Source: Mesodorylaimus sp. YZB2_4
Taxonomy: Eukaryota; Nematoda; Enoplea; Dorylaimida; Dorylaimidae
Assembly: GCA_030248295.1 (NCBI GenBank)
Contig: JASANH010000138.1
Coordinates: 434,001-498,000, forward strand
Reading direction: 5' to 3'
DNA length: 64,000 nt
Position 1 is the first letter of the stretch. Every line of letters begins with the position of its first letter. Positions 54,653-64,000 of the stretch are shown in pieces. Under the pieces are notes generated by a model. That model did not search any database, was not told the origin of the DNA, and saw only the letters and a program-made list of their open reading frames with translations. The position numbers and the translations under genes are program-made.

Positions 54653-55978
54653 CTAAGTGACTCGCCCGCCATTGTCAACCAGGGAATACCTTCGAGGCGT
54701 CTTTTGCGTAACAGGTCTCAAAGCGCACGTTGCCGAGGCTTGTTTCGCGGCCGCGATCGAGGGCAATTCGGGCGGCAGTGTCAACGATCGTCGCCGACTT
54801 CTACTACTCTTCAAGACTCGACTGTTGGACGCGGTGACTCGATCGCAATGGCACCCATTGTCGTGATATTTGGCGTAGGCGGACTCCACACCAGCGGCGC
54901 ACGCTCTCAGAGGCAAGTACATCCACATGCACGGCAGGAAGGTCATGGCCGAGCCCAGGACTGTCCATCGAAAGCAACGATCGGGCGATTTCGACGAGCA
55001 CGACCACAAACTATGCGAGCCACAAATACCGTTTCCCATGGCCAACGTTGAGCACGACGCATCGCAATCGCACACAACTCCATGTTCATAGAAATCATCG
55101 GCGCGGCAGTCATCGTAAACGTGTCCACTCGCGTGGTACAGGCACGCCTTGACGCAGCACATGCACGACATCGCGTCGACGACCGATCCCGACGATAATA
55201 AACAAAAATTTCCGCATATCGATCGACTGGGCAATTGTCTCGTCCTCGCACATTCCGAACATCGACACCGGCCACAACGTTTGCATATAATCGAGTCCGA
55301 AGAGTCCAACAAAAATGACGATGACATCGCCGACGCACTCTTCGTTTTCTCCATTGAGCTATTGCCCACCAAATCCAATTTGGGGCCTCGGTTCCTCGGC
55401 TGCTTCGTGATCACCGAATACGTCCATGCGTCGATTCCATTCGAGCCACTCGTCGTTGCCACAACCCGGACAGCCCGGCCAGGTGGCACGTTTGGTGCTC
55501 GTTGATAAGCAGTTGAACAAGCCGCACTCCCCGCAGCCACTGGGGCCCACTTATCGCCCCTTGATCTCTCCGAATTCTCATTCGATGCCAATCTTACGAC
55601 GCCAGTCGAGTCGTTGCACTGCGGCCTGTGACCGCTGTCTCTGGCAATATTCAATTTTCTGCCGATCCCAGCCGATTCATCTCGATGCACCCGCGCCACT
55701 TCAACATTGGCCGATATTCGTTTGGACGTAACCGATGTGTCCCGACGATGCTTCCTACGCGCCCGAGTTCGGGCTGGCACTTTCGTTATTTGCACGTATT
55801 CATTCCGAGATCTCATTGCTTCTGGTCGAGGAATGTCCAATCGTATTTGTTGCCGCAACATAGTGCCCGACTGAAAATCGCCCGCTGACGACGTTGCGTA
55901 AAATCCATCCATCGGATCAGTCGAAGCACGCTGGCGAGCAACGGTCTGGCCAGGATTTCGATCTTCCGATTCGCTCAT
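54653..55978 (-). CDS. SPRY: Sprouty, inhibitor of receptor tyrosine kinase signalling
   Basis: Sprouty proteins are membrane-associated feedback inhibitors of FGF/EGF-Ras-MAPK signalling. The open frame extends to 56041, but I choose ATG 55978 (MSESEDRNPGQTV), giving 441 residues, because a splice acceptor-like TTTATAG lies just upstream. The N-terminal motif SRNEYVQI (Tyr at residue 61) matches the conserved 'NEYTEGP' site that binds Cbl when phosphorylated. A central CNDSTGVV/Ser-rich part follows. The Cys-rich Sprouty domain (about 232-378) has CKRCGRCRCSEC, LPSRSICGNFCLLSSGSVVD, MSCMCCVKACLYHASG, LPCMWMYLPLRACAAG and GCHC. It carries an insertion of about 25 residues before CFRWTVLGSAMTFLPC compared with vertebrate Sprouty. 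No introns interrupt the coding region. Confidence 0.93.
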   Translation of the reverse strand: MSESEDRNPGQTVARQRASTDPMDGFYATSSAGDFQSGTMLRQQIRLDIPRPEAMRSRNEYVQITKVPARTRARRKHRRDTSVTSKRISANVEVARVHRDESAGIGRKLNIARDSGHRPQCNDSTGVVRLASNENSERSRGDKWAPVAAGSAACSTAYQRAPNVPPGRAVRVVATTSGSNGIDAWTYSVITKQPRNRGPKLDLVGNSSMEKTKSASAMSSSFLLDSSDSIICKRCGRCRCSECARTRQLPSRSICGNFCLLSSGSVVDAMSCMCCVKACLYHASGHVYDDCRADDFYEHGVVCDCDASCSTLAMGNGICGSHSLWSCSSKSPDRCFRWTVLGSAMTFLPCMWMYLPLRACAAGVESAYAKYHDNGCHCDRVTASNSRVLKSSRSRRRSLTLPPELPSIAAAKQASATCALRPVTQKTPRRYSLVDNGGRVT

Positions 55979-58253
55979 AACAACTCCTATAAAGTGAATG
56001 TCCATTATAAAGCAACTCCCAACAAATTTCCCCGTAAACACGAGCGAAAAAACATTTCTCGTTGAAATTACTTGCTCTGAAAATTGCTCTATTTCGAATT
56101 TTTAATTAGCTCAATCCTTTGTGTTTCAATAAAATTCTAATATGCACATAAAAATTTGCTCTAGTAACACAGAACTTAATAAAAAAGACCCCGCGAAAGC
56201 CGAACCGCGTCCCAGACAAGCATTTTACCGAGCTCAAATTTCATACAAGAAACGCTATTTCCTCGAAGCAGCCCAGCCCTCGACGCTTCCTCTGTCTCCC
56301 AATCATAGCAGTGAAGTCGTCGTATCCCGCCGAGCCAAACACTCTGGTCCCGTTTGCCTCAAATTCGCCACCGAAAGCCACGAAGTATAAAAGAAATCTT
56401 TTGGCTATTTCACTTTGTCTTCTCGTCGAGCGGAGCAGACAGCTGTTACACGTCTGCGGAAGCGGTCTACGTATCAACAAACTTCCCGGCACGCGCACCG
56501 ACTGTGTCGAAAAGTTGGAAATGGGCGCGCCTCGTCCTCGACATTTCCCATATTATAGCCCCACAATCCAACTGTCGATCCGAAAGGCCGTTAATCGAAA
56601 CTTATTTCTCCAACCCTAACCCTTCATAATTGCCTACTTTCAACCGCCAAGACCAACATTAGGAGGGTGAAAAACGAAAATTATGCTCTCCCGTTATTCT
56701 CTCGTGAAAAGTGTTGAACAGCACCTTCTAGTCAGCAAAACAGTATCAAACAGAAAGCTTGAACAGAGTAATAAAACTGATACTAACCTGATCAATACAA
56801 AACAAGAAAAATGGAAATTAATGGAAGATAATGACGATGACGAAACTGCTGCATCGAGCTTTGACTTAAGACGAGACAAGAATTCAGGTAAAACAAGGGC
56901 TTATCTAACAATCAATGGCGTGCAGGTACGTCAAAGGAGCCATAATTCATCGTAATTTATTCATTGACGCGCGCCCGGCCCCCTCGGTTCTTATATCCTA
57001 CCTGTAGACGCGCATGAATGAGTGAGCTTATTGACAGCGTCGTATGGTTACCAAGCAAACCGAAGGCGCAGAATGTGAACCATTCCATTCAAGATAAGCC
57101 CACGCCCAGGAACACGTCACATCCTACTATTAACGCACGTGACACATATCCCAAATGTACCCAACGCAAACACCATAAGCCACGACCAGTGATAAAAGCC
57201 AGAGGAAGACGCTGGTATGAGCAAACCGACAACCAATTCAGACATCCTGCTGCCTTCATGGGGATCATATGCGCATAAAACCCGATTCCTAAAAGCTTAA
57301 ATACAGCAATCGGGACTGTACCTGTCTGCACTCTTTGAAAACTCGTTCGTCGTCTTTGCAAATTCCACAACCAACAATGACCGCCGTAAACATCCGGCCT
57401 CGACTAAAAACCAAATATCATAACCGCCTTCGTACGGATGGCAGCGTACGCAAGTATAACGACGATATTAATAATTTAGAACACGCGCAGGAAGTCTGAT
57501 GCCGACGAGAAAACTAGACGACGACGAATGATAACGTCGAAAATACCACCTTTGTAATTGCTCCTACAATAAGGATACTCCTACAGTATGTACACTTATC
57601 GCTGGCAACGCGAAATGGAGCGACAAACACGCACACCAAGGCGAGCCTCCCGTAGCGCGCTTACGTTTCGCCTGTCTTTCTCAATGAAACCATCACTGCA
57701 CGCGCGGGATCCTGCTCAGGTGAGGAAGGACAGGCGCGGACGACAATGAATGAAAAGGAAGCTGCTCCTCAAAAAACCAACACTCACCTCGCCACACCTT
57801 GCACGGTCGCCGAGCGAGAACCGGAAGCAGTCAAATGTTATCCGCAATCAAACTATACGAGAATCCAGGCCACGAAACAACGGCTCAACGACGCACATTT
57901 TTTCGATGCCTCCTCTACGCGTGGCCTATTGTGCTCGACCATCGTTTTGTTTTCTACGACAGGCGTTCTTCCCTTGCTCGGCTGGGGAGCGGCCATAATG
58001 CTAGAACTAGAAATTTACGGTAGCGCACAGACTTTGAAGCACACTCATTTCTTATTCAAAAAGGCGCCAAATTTAAATCCGTACTTATTCGATCATAAAT
58101 TTAATGAACATAATTGATACCCATAAACGAGCATACAACTTCAATTGTTCATTCACTCTTGTCAGGCAAAATTCTGTGAACCTCATTCAGCTCTTGGCAT
58201 TGCGCATAATTTCCTTTACAGAGTATTTCAAAAAAATCACACGATTTAATTAA
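55979..58253. other. Long intergenic region, Sprouty upstream to TBP 3' end
   Basis: This 2.3 kb region is the largest gap and likely carries Sprouty regulatory DNA. Open frames at 56683-56955, 57018-57278 and 57746-58117 (+) resemble no family; the first ends at a GTACGT donor-like site after NGVQ. None is called. The part near 56040-56200 is AT-rich. Confidence 0.4.
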
Positions 58254-59703
58254 TTACTGTTTACGGAAACCCTTCAAAATGGGATAAATGTTGGCGAACG
58301 CTTCTTCGATATCTTTCTTGACCTTGGCTCCAGTAATGACCACTTTCCCCGAGACAAAGATCAGTAAGACCACTCGAGGTTTGACCATACGATAAATGAG
58401 GCCAGGAAAGAGCTCTGGTTCGTAGGTCGAGAACTGATTGTGCGTCAAGCACAACCCTTCTAACTGAATGGGAAACTTCACATCGCACGACCCCACCATG
58501 TTTTGGACCTGGAAAGAAATGGCCATATGTACAGAGAAGGATCAGGGGCCAATTTAAAAGTCATCTAGGAAATGTCCCAGACATGGCCATCACTGTGGTG
58601 TAGGATAGGACGTGGACGACCCAACATTTAGGACACGTCGGAACTGACTGCTGTAATAAATGTGTTTGACCTTTAATGTATTTGGTCCCCTCATGCACAG
58701 AGCAGTATACAGACTAGCCTTCGTTGGCCGCTCGATACGCTCTCTCCAGGCGAGGCAAAAACCCGTCGGGTTGATGACCCTCTACTAGGCCTACCTGGTG
58801 GGTTTCGGACCATCCGCTCGACGCGGTATCTTCTCCAATGCAGGGTGGTTATTCCGTTTACTACACTGTGAAACTGCCCCGAGTTCCTAGACTGAAAACT
58901 GTCAGCAACAGGATCCGATGCCACACACGCTCACACAAACCCACCTCGAGCCAAGGTTTGCGAGTCTTAATTCATAAGATTCTCCGATCCGACAATGAAC
59001 CTGCTTTTAGACCAGCAGTCCAAGATTGGGGCAACGACTCTGCTATCATGCATGCGGGAGGATTGAGAGATCTAAGCAGAATTGCGCCTCGAAACAAGTG
59101 AAAGCCTTGCCTTACCTTGAAATCCATAAATTTGGCATCGAATCCCAGCTTCTGAACGATACGAGCATACTTTCGAGCAGCCAATCGGGACTGATCTTCG
59201 GATTTGGCTCCAGTGCAAACCATTTTTCCCGAACTGAAGATCAACGCTGTCGTCCTCGGTTCACGAATGCGCATGATAACGGCAGCAAAACGTTTCGGGT
59301 TGAATTCTGCATTTCGAGCATGCAATGCGATTTTCTTTAGGTCTAATTTACAACCTTAAAGATACAAATCTTAGTGTCAGCTACTTGCGGCTTATCAGCC
59401 TCGAGGTGATATACCCAGAGTTACTGTAGACACTATATTTTGCAGTTGTGGTACGGGCATGTTGAGATCTGGCGCCGGCGTTTGAGGAACGAAGGCCGGA
59501 ATGCTGTTGATAGAAGCCGGTTGCTGAACTGACGGAACCGAATGAATGTAGGCGGAACCGGGCTGAACCAAAGGTGTCATGGGCGGAAATAACGGTTGAA
59601 CACGGACGCTGGGCGGCTTTTGTGGTTGAAGAAAATCGCCCGGAGTCGATGGTTGCTCCTCTGCATCTTCCGGGCTCATCATACCGAACTGAATATCCGT
59701 CAT
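58254..59703 (-). CDS. TBP: TATA-box-binding protein
   Basis: TBP nucleates pre-initiation complexes for RNA polymerases I, II and III. Three coding exons: about 59703-59413, about 59353-59118 and about 58512-58254. The N-terminal region (about 85 residues, [19 protein letters not shown]) is Pro-rich. The saddle repeats follow: [11 protein letters not shown] then [60 protein letters not shown], and in the second repeat [58 protein letters not shown]. The family's intercalating Phe and Asn residues lie in these blocks. The gene ends GFRKQ at TAA 58254-58256. The ~600-nt second intron holds a dispersed repeat. Confidence 0.97.
58698..58840 (-). repeat. Dispersed repeat, copy 2 (TBP intron)
   Basis: This is the inverted counterpart of 11166-11337. 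The best block is 58759-58776 (AAACCCGTCGGGTTGATG), the complement of CATCAACCCGACGGGTTT. The ends ACTGCTCTG and CATTGGAGA are shared in order. Copy 2 is about 30 nt shorter than copy 1. Confidence 0.65.
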
Positions 59704-60643
59704 TTTCGCAAGCCTACAAAAATACAATAAAACAGAATCTTCTTTACAAAAATTAAAGGCAATTACGGCCTACTGATAGTCTTACTGCGCACATACTTGT
59801 TCTGATGTATGTGACTGCCTCAATCCGGGAGCCTGTCCTAGTATCGTCGAACGAAGAACGAGTGGGGCATTCTGAATTGACTCTAAGCCCCTACTGTAGC
59901 CCTATCTCACGTTTAGCAAGAGCTCTACACTTTTAGGTACACCACGCGACTGTACACACCACGCATGAGCATATTACAAATAATGCATTTCGACCAGAAA
60001 TCGAGCCGCAAAGAATCTACCGCCTCAGTCTGAAGCCTATCTCTTCGTGCGTTCTGCCAGAAAAAAGTCACAACTAAAAAACGACAGCCAGCCTACCTTT
60101 CTAGATTGTATTAGGCCTATCTATCGACGAAAACTCCAAAAGCCGGGACTCTCCAAATCTGAAATGATTTAAAATTTTTCGTTCAGTTCACAAAACCGAT
60201 TCTCGATTTCATTATTTGCTACTGTCAAGTCGACACAAGCCTTTTTTGCATGATTTGATGCTCAAGTTCGGTTTTGCAAAATGGTCCTTTCGTCCGCAAA
60301 GTGTGCTCGTTTTGCTCCCGTTTTCGAAGATTCTTCTTCTTTTTTGAAATAATAAAAGAGTTTTGATCATTCTCGTAATTGTATATGTTTCGTAGAAAGT
60401 ATTGAAATAATGAAGTAAGTGGGCGTAAATAATGCATTTCCCTCCAATAATAAGGTTGTTGAGTGGATATAATCACAATTTCATTCTTCGACATGGTCGC
60501 GATGCGCCGCAGGCAGTTTCAACAATTTCGCCGCGTCTACTCTGTCATTGTTTCATATCTTTTTCATCATAAAGATGATACTAAATTTTTTTGTTTGAAA
60601 AATGTTGCATATTTGCATATTTTGCTTCGAATTTTAGCTAACG
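59704..60643. promoter_or_regulatory. Divergent region TBP / Domino
   Basis: These 940 bp lie between divergent start codons and should hold both promoters. An AT-rich minus-strand ORF at 60225-60494 has low-complexity content and no family match. No core promoter motif stands out. Confidence 0.4.
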
Positions 60644-63600
60644 ATGAGTTCGATCGGAGGCGGTGGAAATCTTATATCGTCCGGAACTAATCAATTGGGA
60701 GTTACGGCGAGGCCGCCGTTGACTACAGTAAGACAAGGGGTGTGCTTTAGGCCTGTTCCTGTGTAGTAATTTAGTCTACCAGCAGGAGAACCTCGGGTAT
60801 CGGAAGTGTATCAATGGTCTTTTGCAGGGGCTAAAGAGGCTTCATTCTGAATCGTTCGGCTCACCACCAGCATTGAAACTGCCTCGTCGTGGCAGCACAA
60901 GCGGAATTTCAGGGGACGAAAGTTCCACAACAAATCAACGTGAACGGCTACTTCAGTTAGTTTGCGGTGATTTATGGGAACTGCATCGGAGCCATCACCG
61001 CCACTTGGCAGAGCTTCTATATCTTCAGGTAACGCTATTTTCTTCTGACGCCTGGAGGTTTTACCGTTCAACCATTGTAATGTATTTAGAGCAATGGGTT
61101 TTACTTGGACTTCGACGCATGGTTTAAGTCATCGCCGCCACAAATGGTCGCCTATTTGCAGGCCCATAGTTTTGACATAGGCGAAGTTGTTGGGCGTCCA
61201 TCGGCGTCCTTACCTTCAACATCCGTATGGGCGACAGGTGACGTTTCTGTCGATCGGCAAGTTGTAGTCTCCACTTCAACTGATTTGAAATCACCGATGC
61301 GAATTACTCTTACAACGGGGAATGAAAACATCGCACGTCATCTGACTGACGAGCGAGATCAGCCGTCCATGATCGTAACAACACCCGGGCCAATGCCAGC
61401 TTCAGCATCTGATTCCAACCTCTTGTTGGAAGTACCCGCCTCAAGTTCAGCCGTGACTGCTGCTGTTTTGCCGGTGATCACGCTAGCGACGCCCAGCTCG
61501 ACACCTTTCGCATCACCACCTGTTGCTGCAGCAGCGCCCGCTGCCGTCGCATCCACTCGATCGCTGCTCGAAGCGCATTTAGCTGCGAGACAAGGCGCTG
61601 GCCCAGGTCGACCTCCTGGACCACATGTATGTTGTTTAGACTTGGTTGAATTTTCCCACCCATATCCATACCGACTCCATTTCCAGGTACCTACGCATCG
61701 TGGACCAGGAAGGCCACCCGGAAAGAAAAATGCGAGCAACATAGTCAATGGAAGTCGTTATCGAGCACCTATCACGGACGGTCGAATCGAACACGCAGCT
61801 AAGCAAGTGAGCGGTTCTGCGCTCTTATGTCTGAATCAAAACAAAAGATGCTGGAAAAGTTACAACGTTGTATACCGACTTGTTGCATTGTAGGAAGTTG
61901 CCGTGTTACAACGAATTGTGGAACTGCGTCGTGAAGGATTATGGTCAGCCGACAAACTCCCCAGATGCGCAGATCCACCTCGAAGTAAGACGCACTGGGA
62001 TTATTTGTTAGAAGAAATGAAATGGTTGGCCATGGATTTTGAACAAGAAAGAAAATGGAAGAAAATTAAAGCGAGAAAGGTAGCGTGCTGGTTGATAGTG
62101 CTCGAGTCTGGTTTTTCGCTAAGTTTTCCGATTGACTGTTTTTAGCTGGCGGTGGTAGTTGCTCGTCATAAGAAGGAAGAAGAAGAGAAACAAAAGCGAG
62201 CTGAGTTGGACCACGACAAAGAGCTCAAACGAATAGCATCTTTTGTCTCCAAAGAAGTCCGTCAATTTTGGAACAATGTTGAAAAGGTACAACTGTCTTT
62301 TTCTGCGCCAAGTCTTCTCCATTTATTGGTTGGTAAATTTTCAGGTTGTCGAGTACAAGGTCGATAGTATTTTGGAGGCGAAACGGAAACGAGCGCTCGA
62401 TAAACATCTGGATTTCATTGTGGGCCAGACTGAGAAGTTTAGCAGCTTAGTCCAAGAAGGCCTTGTTAGAACTTCGGCCTCGTCTGTTGCTCCATCGGAA
62501 TCTGCGCCCGATGAAAGAGGTGCAACATTTTAAAAATTTTTTTTATCATTTAAAACTCCTAATTTTGTTTTTATAGGTGATTCCGATTTTGAAATTGAGG
62601 AAAGCTCAGAAGATGACGAATCAACGATTGAAAAAGAAGAAAACGAGGTTGTAAAAGCGGATGTGGATGAGGAAGTTGCAATGCTGCAACAAGAATGCGA
62701 GATGGATTTAGACGACATTTTGGATTTATTGCCTCCGGGTTATCTTGATGCTCAAGCCGCGCCAGACACGGAACTGGACCCAAGCGTTTCGACGGAACTT
62801 GTAAGCTGGTGTTCCAGCCATGCATGGGCGTATGAGTAGGAAGTACCCCCTGGGCTGGGTCGTTGTGAGGGGGAAGTTGTCATGGGTCCCCCTGAGACGA
62901 TAGCCTCAGATAAAAGTGAATCATTGTTAGCAGCTGTCCTTGCCGCGTGGGCTTTTAAAAAAAAGTTTCTGCTCCAAAAAAATCGAATCTCAAAAGATTT
63001 GAAAATTTCTATGTACGGGAAATATATCGTCTTGAGTACCAGGACCTTGCCCTAAACTTCAATGTACCTAGCCTTATACATGGTTCCAGCCGTGGCGCTG
63101 ACAATGAGCTGTGTTCTAAAGCATAAATTTGCTTGCTTTAGCCCGATGACGACAATGAATCCGGTTCCAGTGACGAATCAGATCAAGAAAATGATAGCCA
63201 AGTACTGGTTGACCTCTGCTGGCATGTGGCGCCCTTTTCCCACACCATAGTTTTCAGGATTCAACGCCAAAACCCGAAAAACTACCAGAAGATTTAGATT
63301 TTTCGAAGTTACGGGTAAGGTTAATGGTAATTTTTATGGATTTGCCAGTGGTGATATGAATGTCCTGTTTTAGTCGGATAACAGCGATGTTCGTCAACAG
63401 GAGTTAACACATTTCGCCGAAACTGCCGAGAAGCTCCAGCCAAAAGGATACACTTTAGAAACCACTACGGTGAGTGCGGAAGTTTTTTGAAAGTAGAGTT
63501 TTATTTACATATGTTTCTGCGTTCTACGCTAGGTGGTCACGAAAGTTCCATTCCTCCTGAAACATCAGCTTCGTGAGTATCAGCACGTCGGACTCGACTG

Positions 63601-64000
63601 GTTAGTCACGTTGTACGACAGAAAGCTGAACGGCATTTTGGCTGATGAGATGGGCCTAGGAAAGACGATTCAAACGATAGCTTTGCTAGCTCACTTGGCC
63701 TGCGACAAAGAAAACTGGGGACCACATCTGATTGTCGTTCCAACGACTGTTATGCTGAATTGGGAAATGGAATTCAAGAAATGGTGTCCAGGATTCAAAA
63801 TACTGACTTATTACGGGTCTGTGAAGGAGCGAAAAGAGAAGCGTCAAGTAAGCTGATTGTTCTTCTGAACTTTCTGACCAGCTGACCCCAATCTGTTTTT
63901 TTTTGTTCAGGGTTGGTCGAAGCCAAATGCGTTCCATGTCTGTATTACGTCTTACAAGTTGGTTTTGCAAGACCATTTGGTGTTTCGCAGAAAGAAGTGG
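60644..64000 (+). CDS. SRCAP: Domino/SRCAP-type SWI2/SNF2 remodeller, 5' part
   Basis: This is the ATPase of a SWR1/p400-like complex that deposits H2A.Z in chromatin. It starts at 60644 (MSSIGGGGNLISSGTNQLGV). A first conserved stretch LHRSHHRHLAELLYLQ joins DFDAWFKSSPPQMVAYLQ. Two AT-hook-like GPGRPPG motifs flank the splice near 61625/61686. The HSA domain is at about 61980-62210 (KTHWDYLLEEMKWLAMDFEQ; RKWKKIKARKLAVVVARHKK). Acidic stretches follow (DFEIEESSEDDESTIEKEEN). The helicase N-lobe starts near 63535 with LLKHQLREYQHVGLDWLVTL, Walker A DEMGLGKTIQT and PTTVMLNWEMEFKKWCPGFK. The window ends inside the ATPase. Domino/SRCAP and EP400 cannot be fully separated without the rest. Confidence 0.9.

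Noticed and set aside
54617-55051. Plus-strand ORF opposite Sprouty
   Set aside because: It is antisense to the conserved Sprouty domain, which is clearly coded on the minus strand.
56683-58117. Three plus-strand ORFs in the Sprouty-TBP gap
   Set aside because: None resembles a family or joins convincingly by splicing; only the first ends at a donor-like site.
60225-60494. Minus-strand AT-rich ORF between TBP and Domino
   Set aside because: Lys/Asn-rich low-complexity content typical of AT-rich noncoding DNA; no family match.

Overview
The window is nuclear DNA of a small, intron-rich invertebrate animal, most likely a protostome. The evidence is the gene set. It includes Sprouty, Abi, an NCoR/SMRTER corepressor, an SVOP-type transporter, a calexcitin-like EF-hand protein and a myosin-II rod protein. 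Genes are tightly packed (often 150-700 bp apart), many introns are only 50-70 nt, and splice sites are GTAAG..TTTCAG-like. I cannot name the species.

Layout. 1-807: 3' part of ribosomal protein L6 (+). 1108-5972: SVOP-like transporter (-), with a foldback repeat in one intron. 6599-8586: WSB1-like WD40/SOCS-box protein (-). 9255-10484: PAIP1-like translation factor (+, no introns). 10990-14667: coronin (-). 15708-18593: DNA polymerase kappa (-), divergent from NOG1/GTPBP4 (+, 18962-21994). 22217-29763: a motorless myosin-II-type rod protein with a ~754-residue disordered head (-). 30252-32761: an unrecognised coiled-coil gene (-) with an in-frame stop in one exon. 33457-35918: CCT6 (-). 36213-44304: NCoR/SMRTER corepressor (-). 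44677-45629: SPRING1 (-). 45788-47443: SLU7 (-), divergent from Abi (+, 47743-50892). 51777-54043: calexcitin-like protein (+). 54653-55978: Sprouty (-, no introns). 58254-59703: TBP (-), divergent from a Domino/SRCAP-type remodeller (+, 60644 to the window edge).

Most genes are unrelated housekeeping or signalling genes rather than a functional cluster. Loose themes are translation and ribosome biogenesis (RPL6, PAIP1, NOG1), chromatin and transcription (NCoR, TBP, Domino), actin and muscle cytoskeleton (coronin, Abi, myosin rod) and receptor signalling or turnover (Sprouty, WSB). Introns carry several apparent transposon remnants: a mariner-like MITE, a second foldback element, a dispersed repeat present twice in opposite orientation, and a tRNA-like SINE.

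The most unusual item is the rod protein. Its coiled coil follows the myosin heavy chain rod to the C terminus, but it is spliced in frame to a long acidic, Ser-rich head with no motor. Gene models were read by eye from family conservation and splice signals. Exon boundaries are firm for RPL6, SPRING1 and the calexcitin-like gene, and approximate elsewhere.
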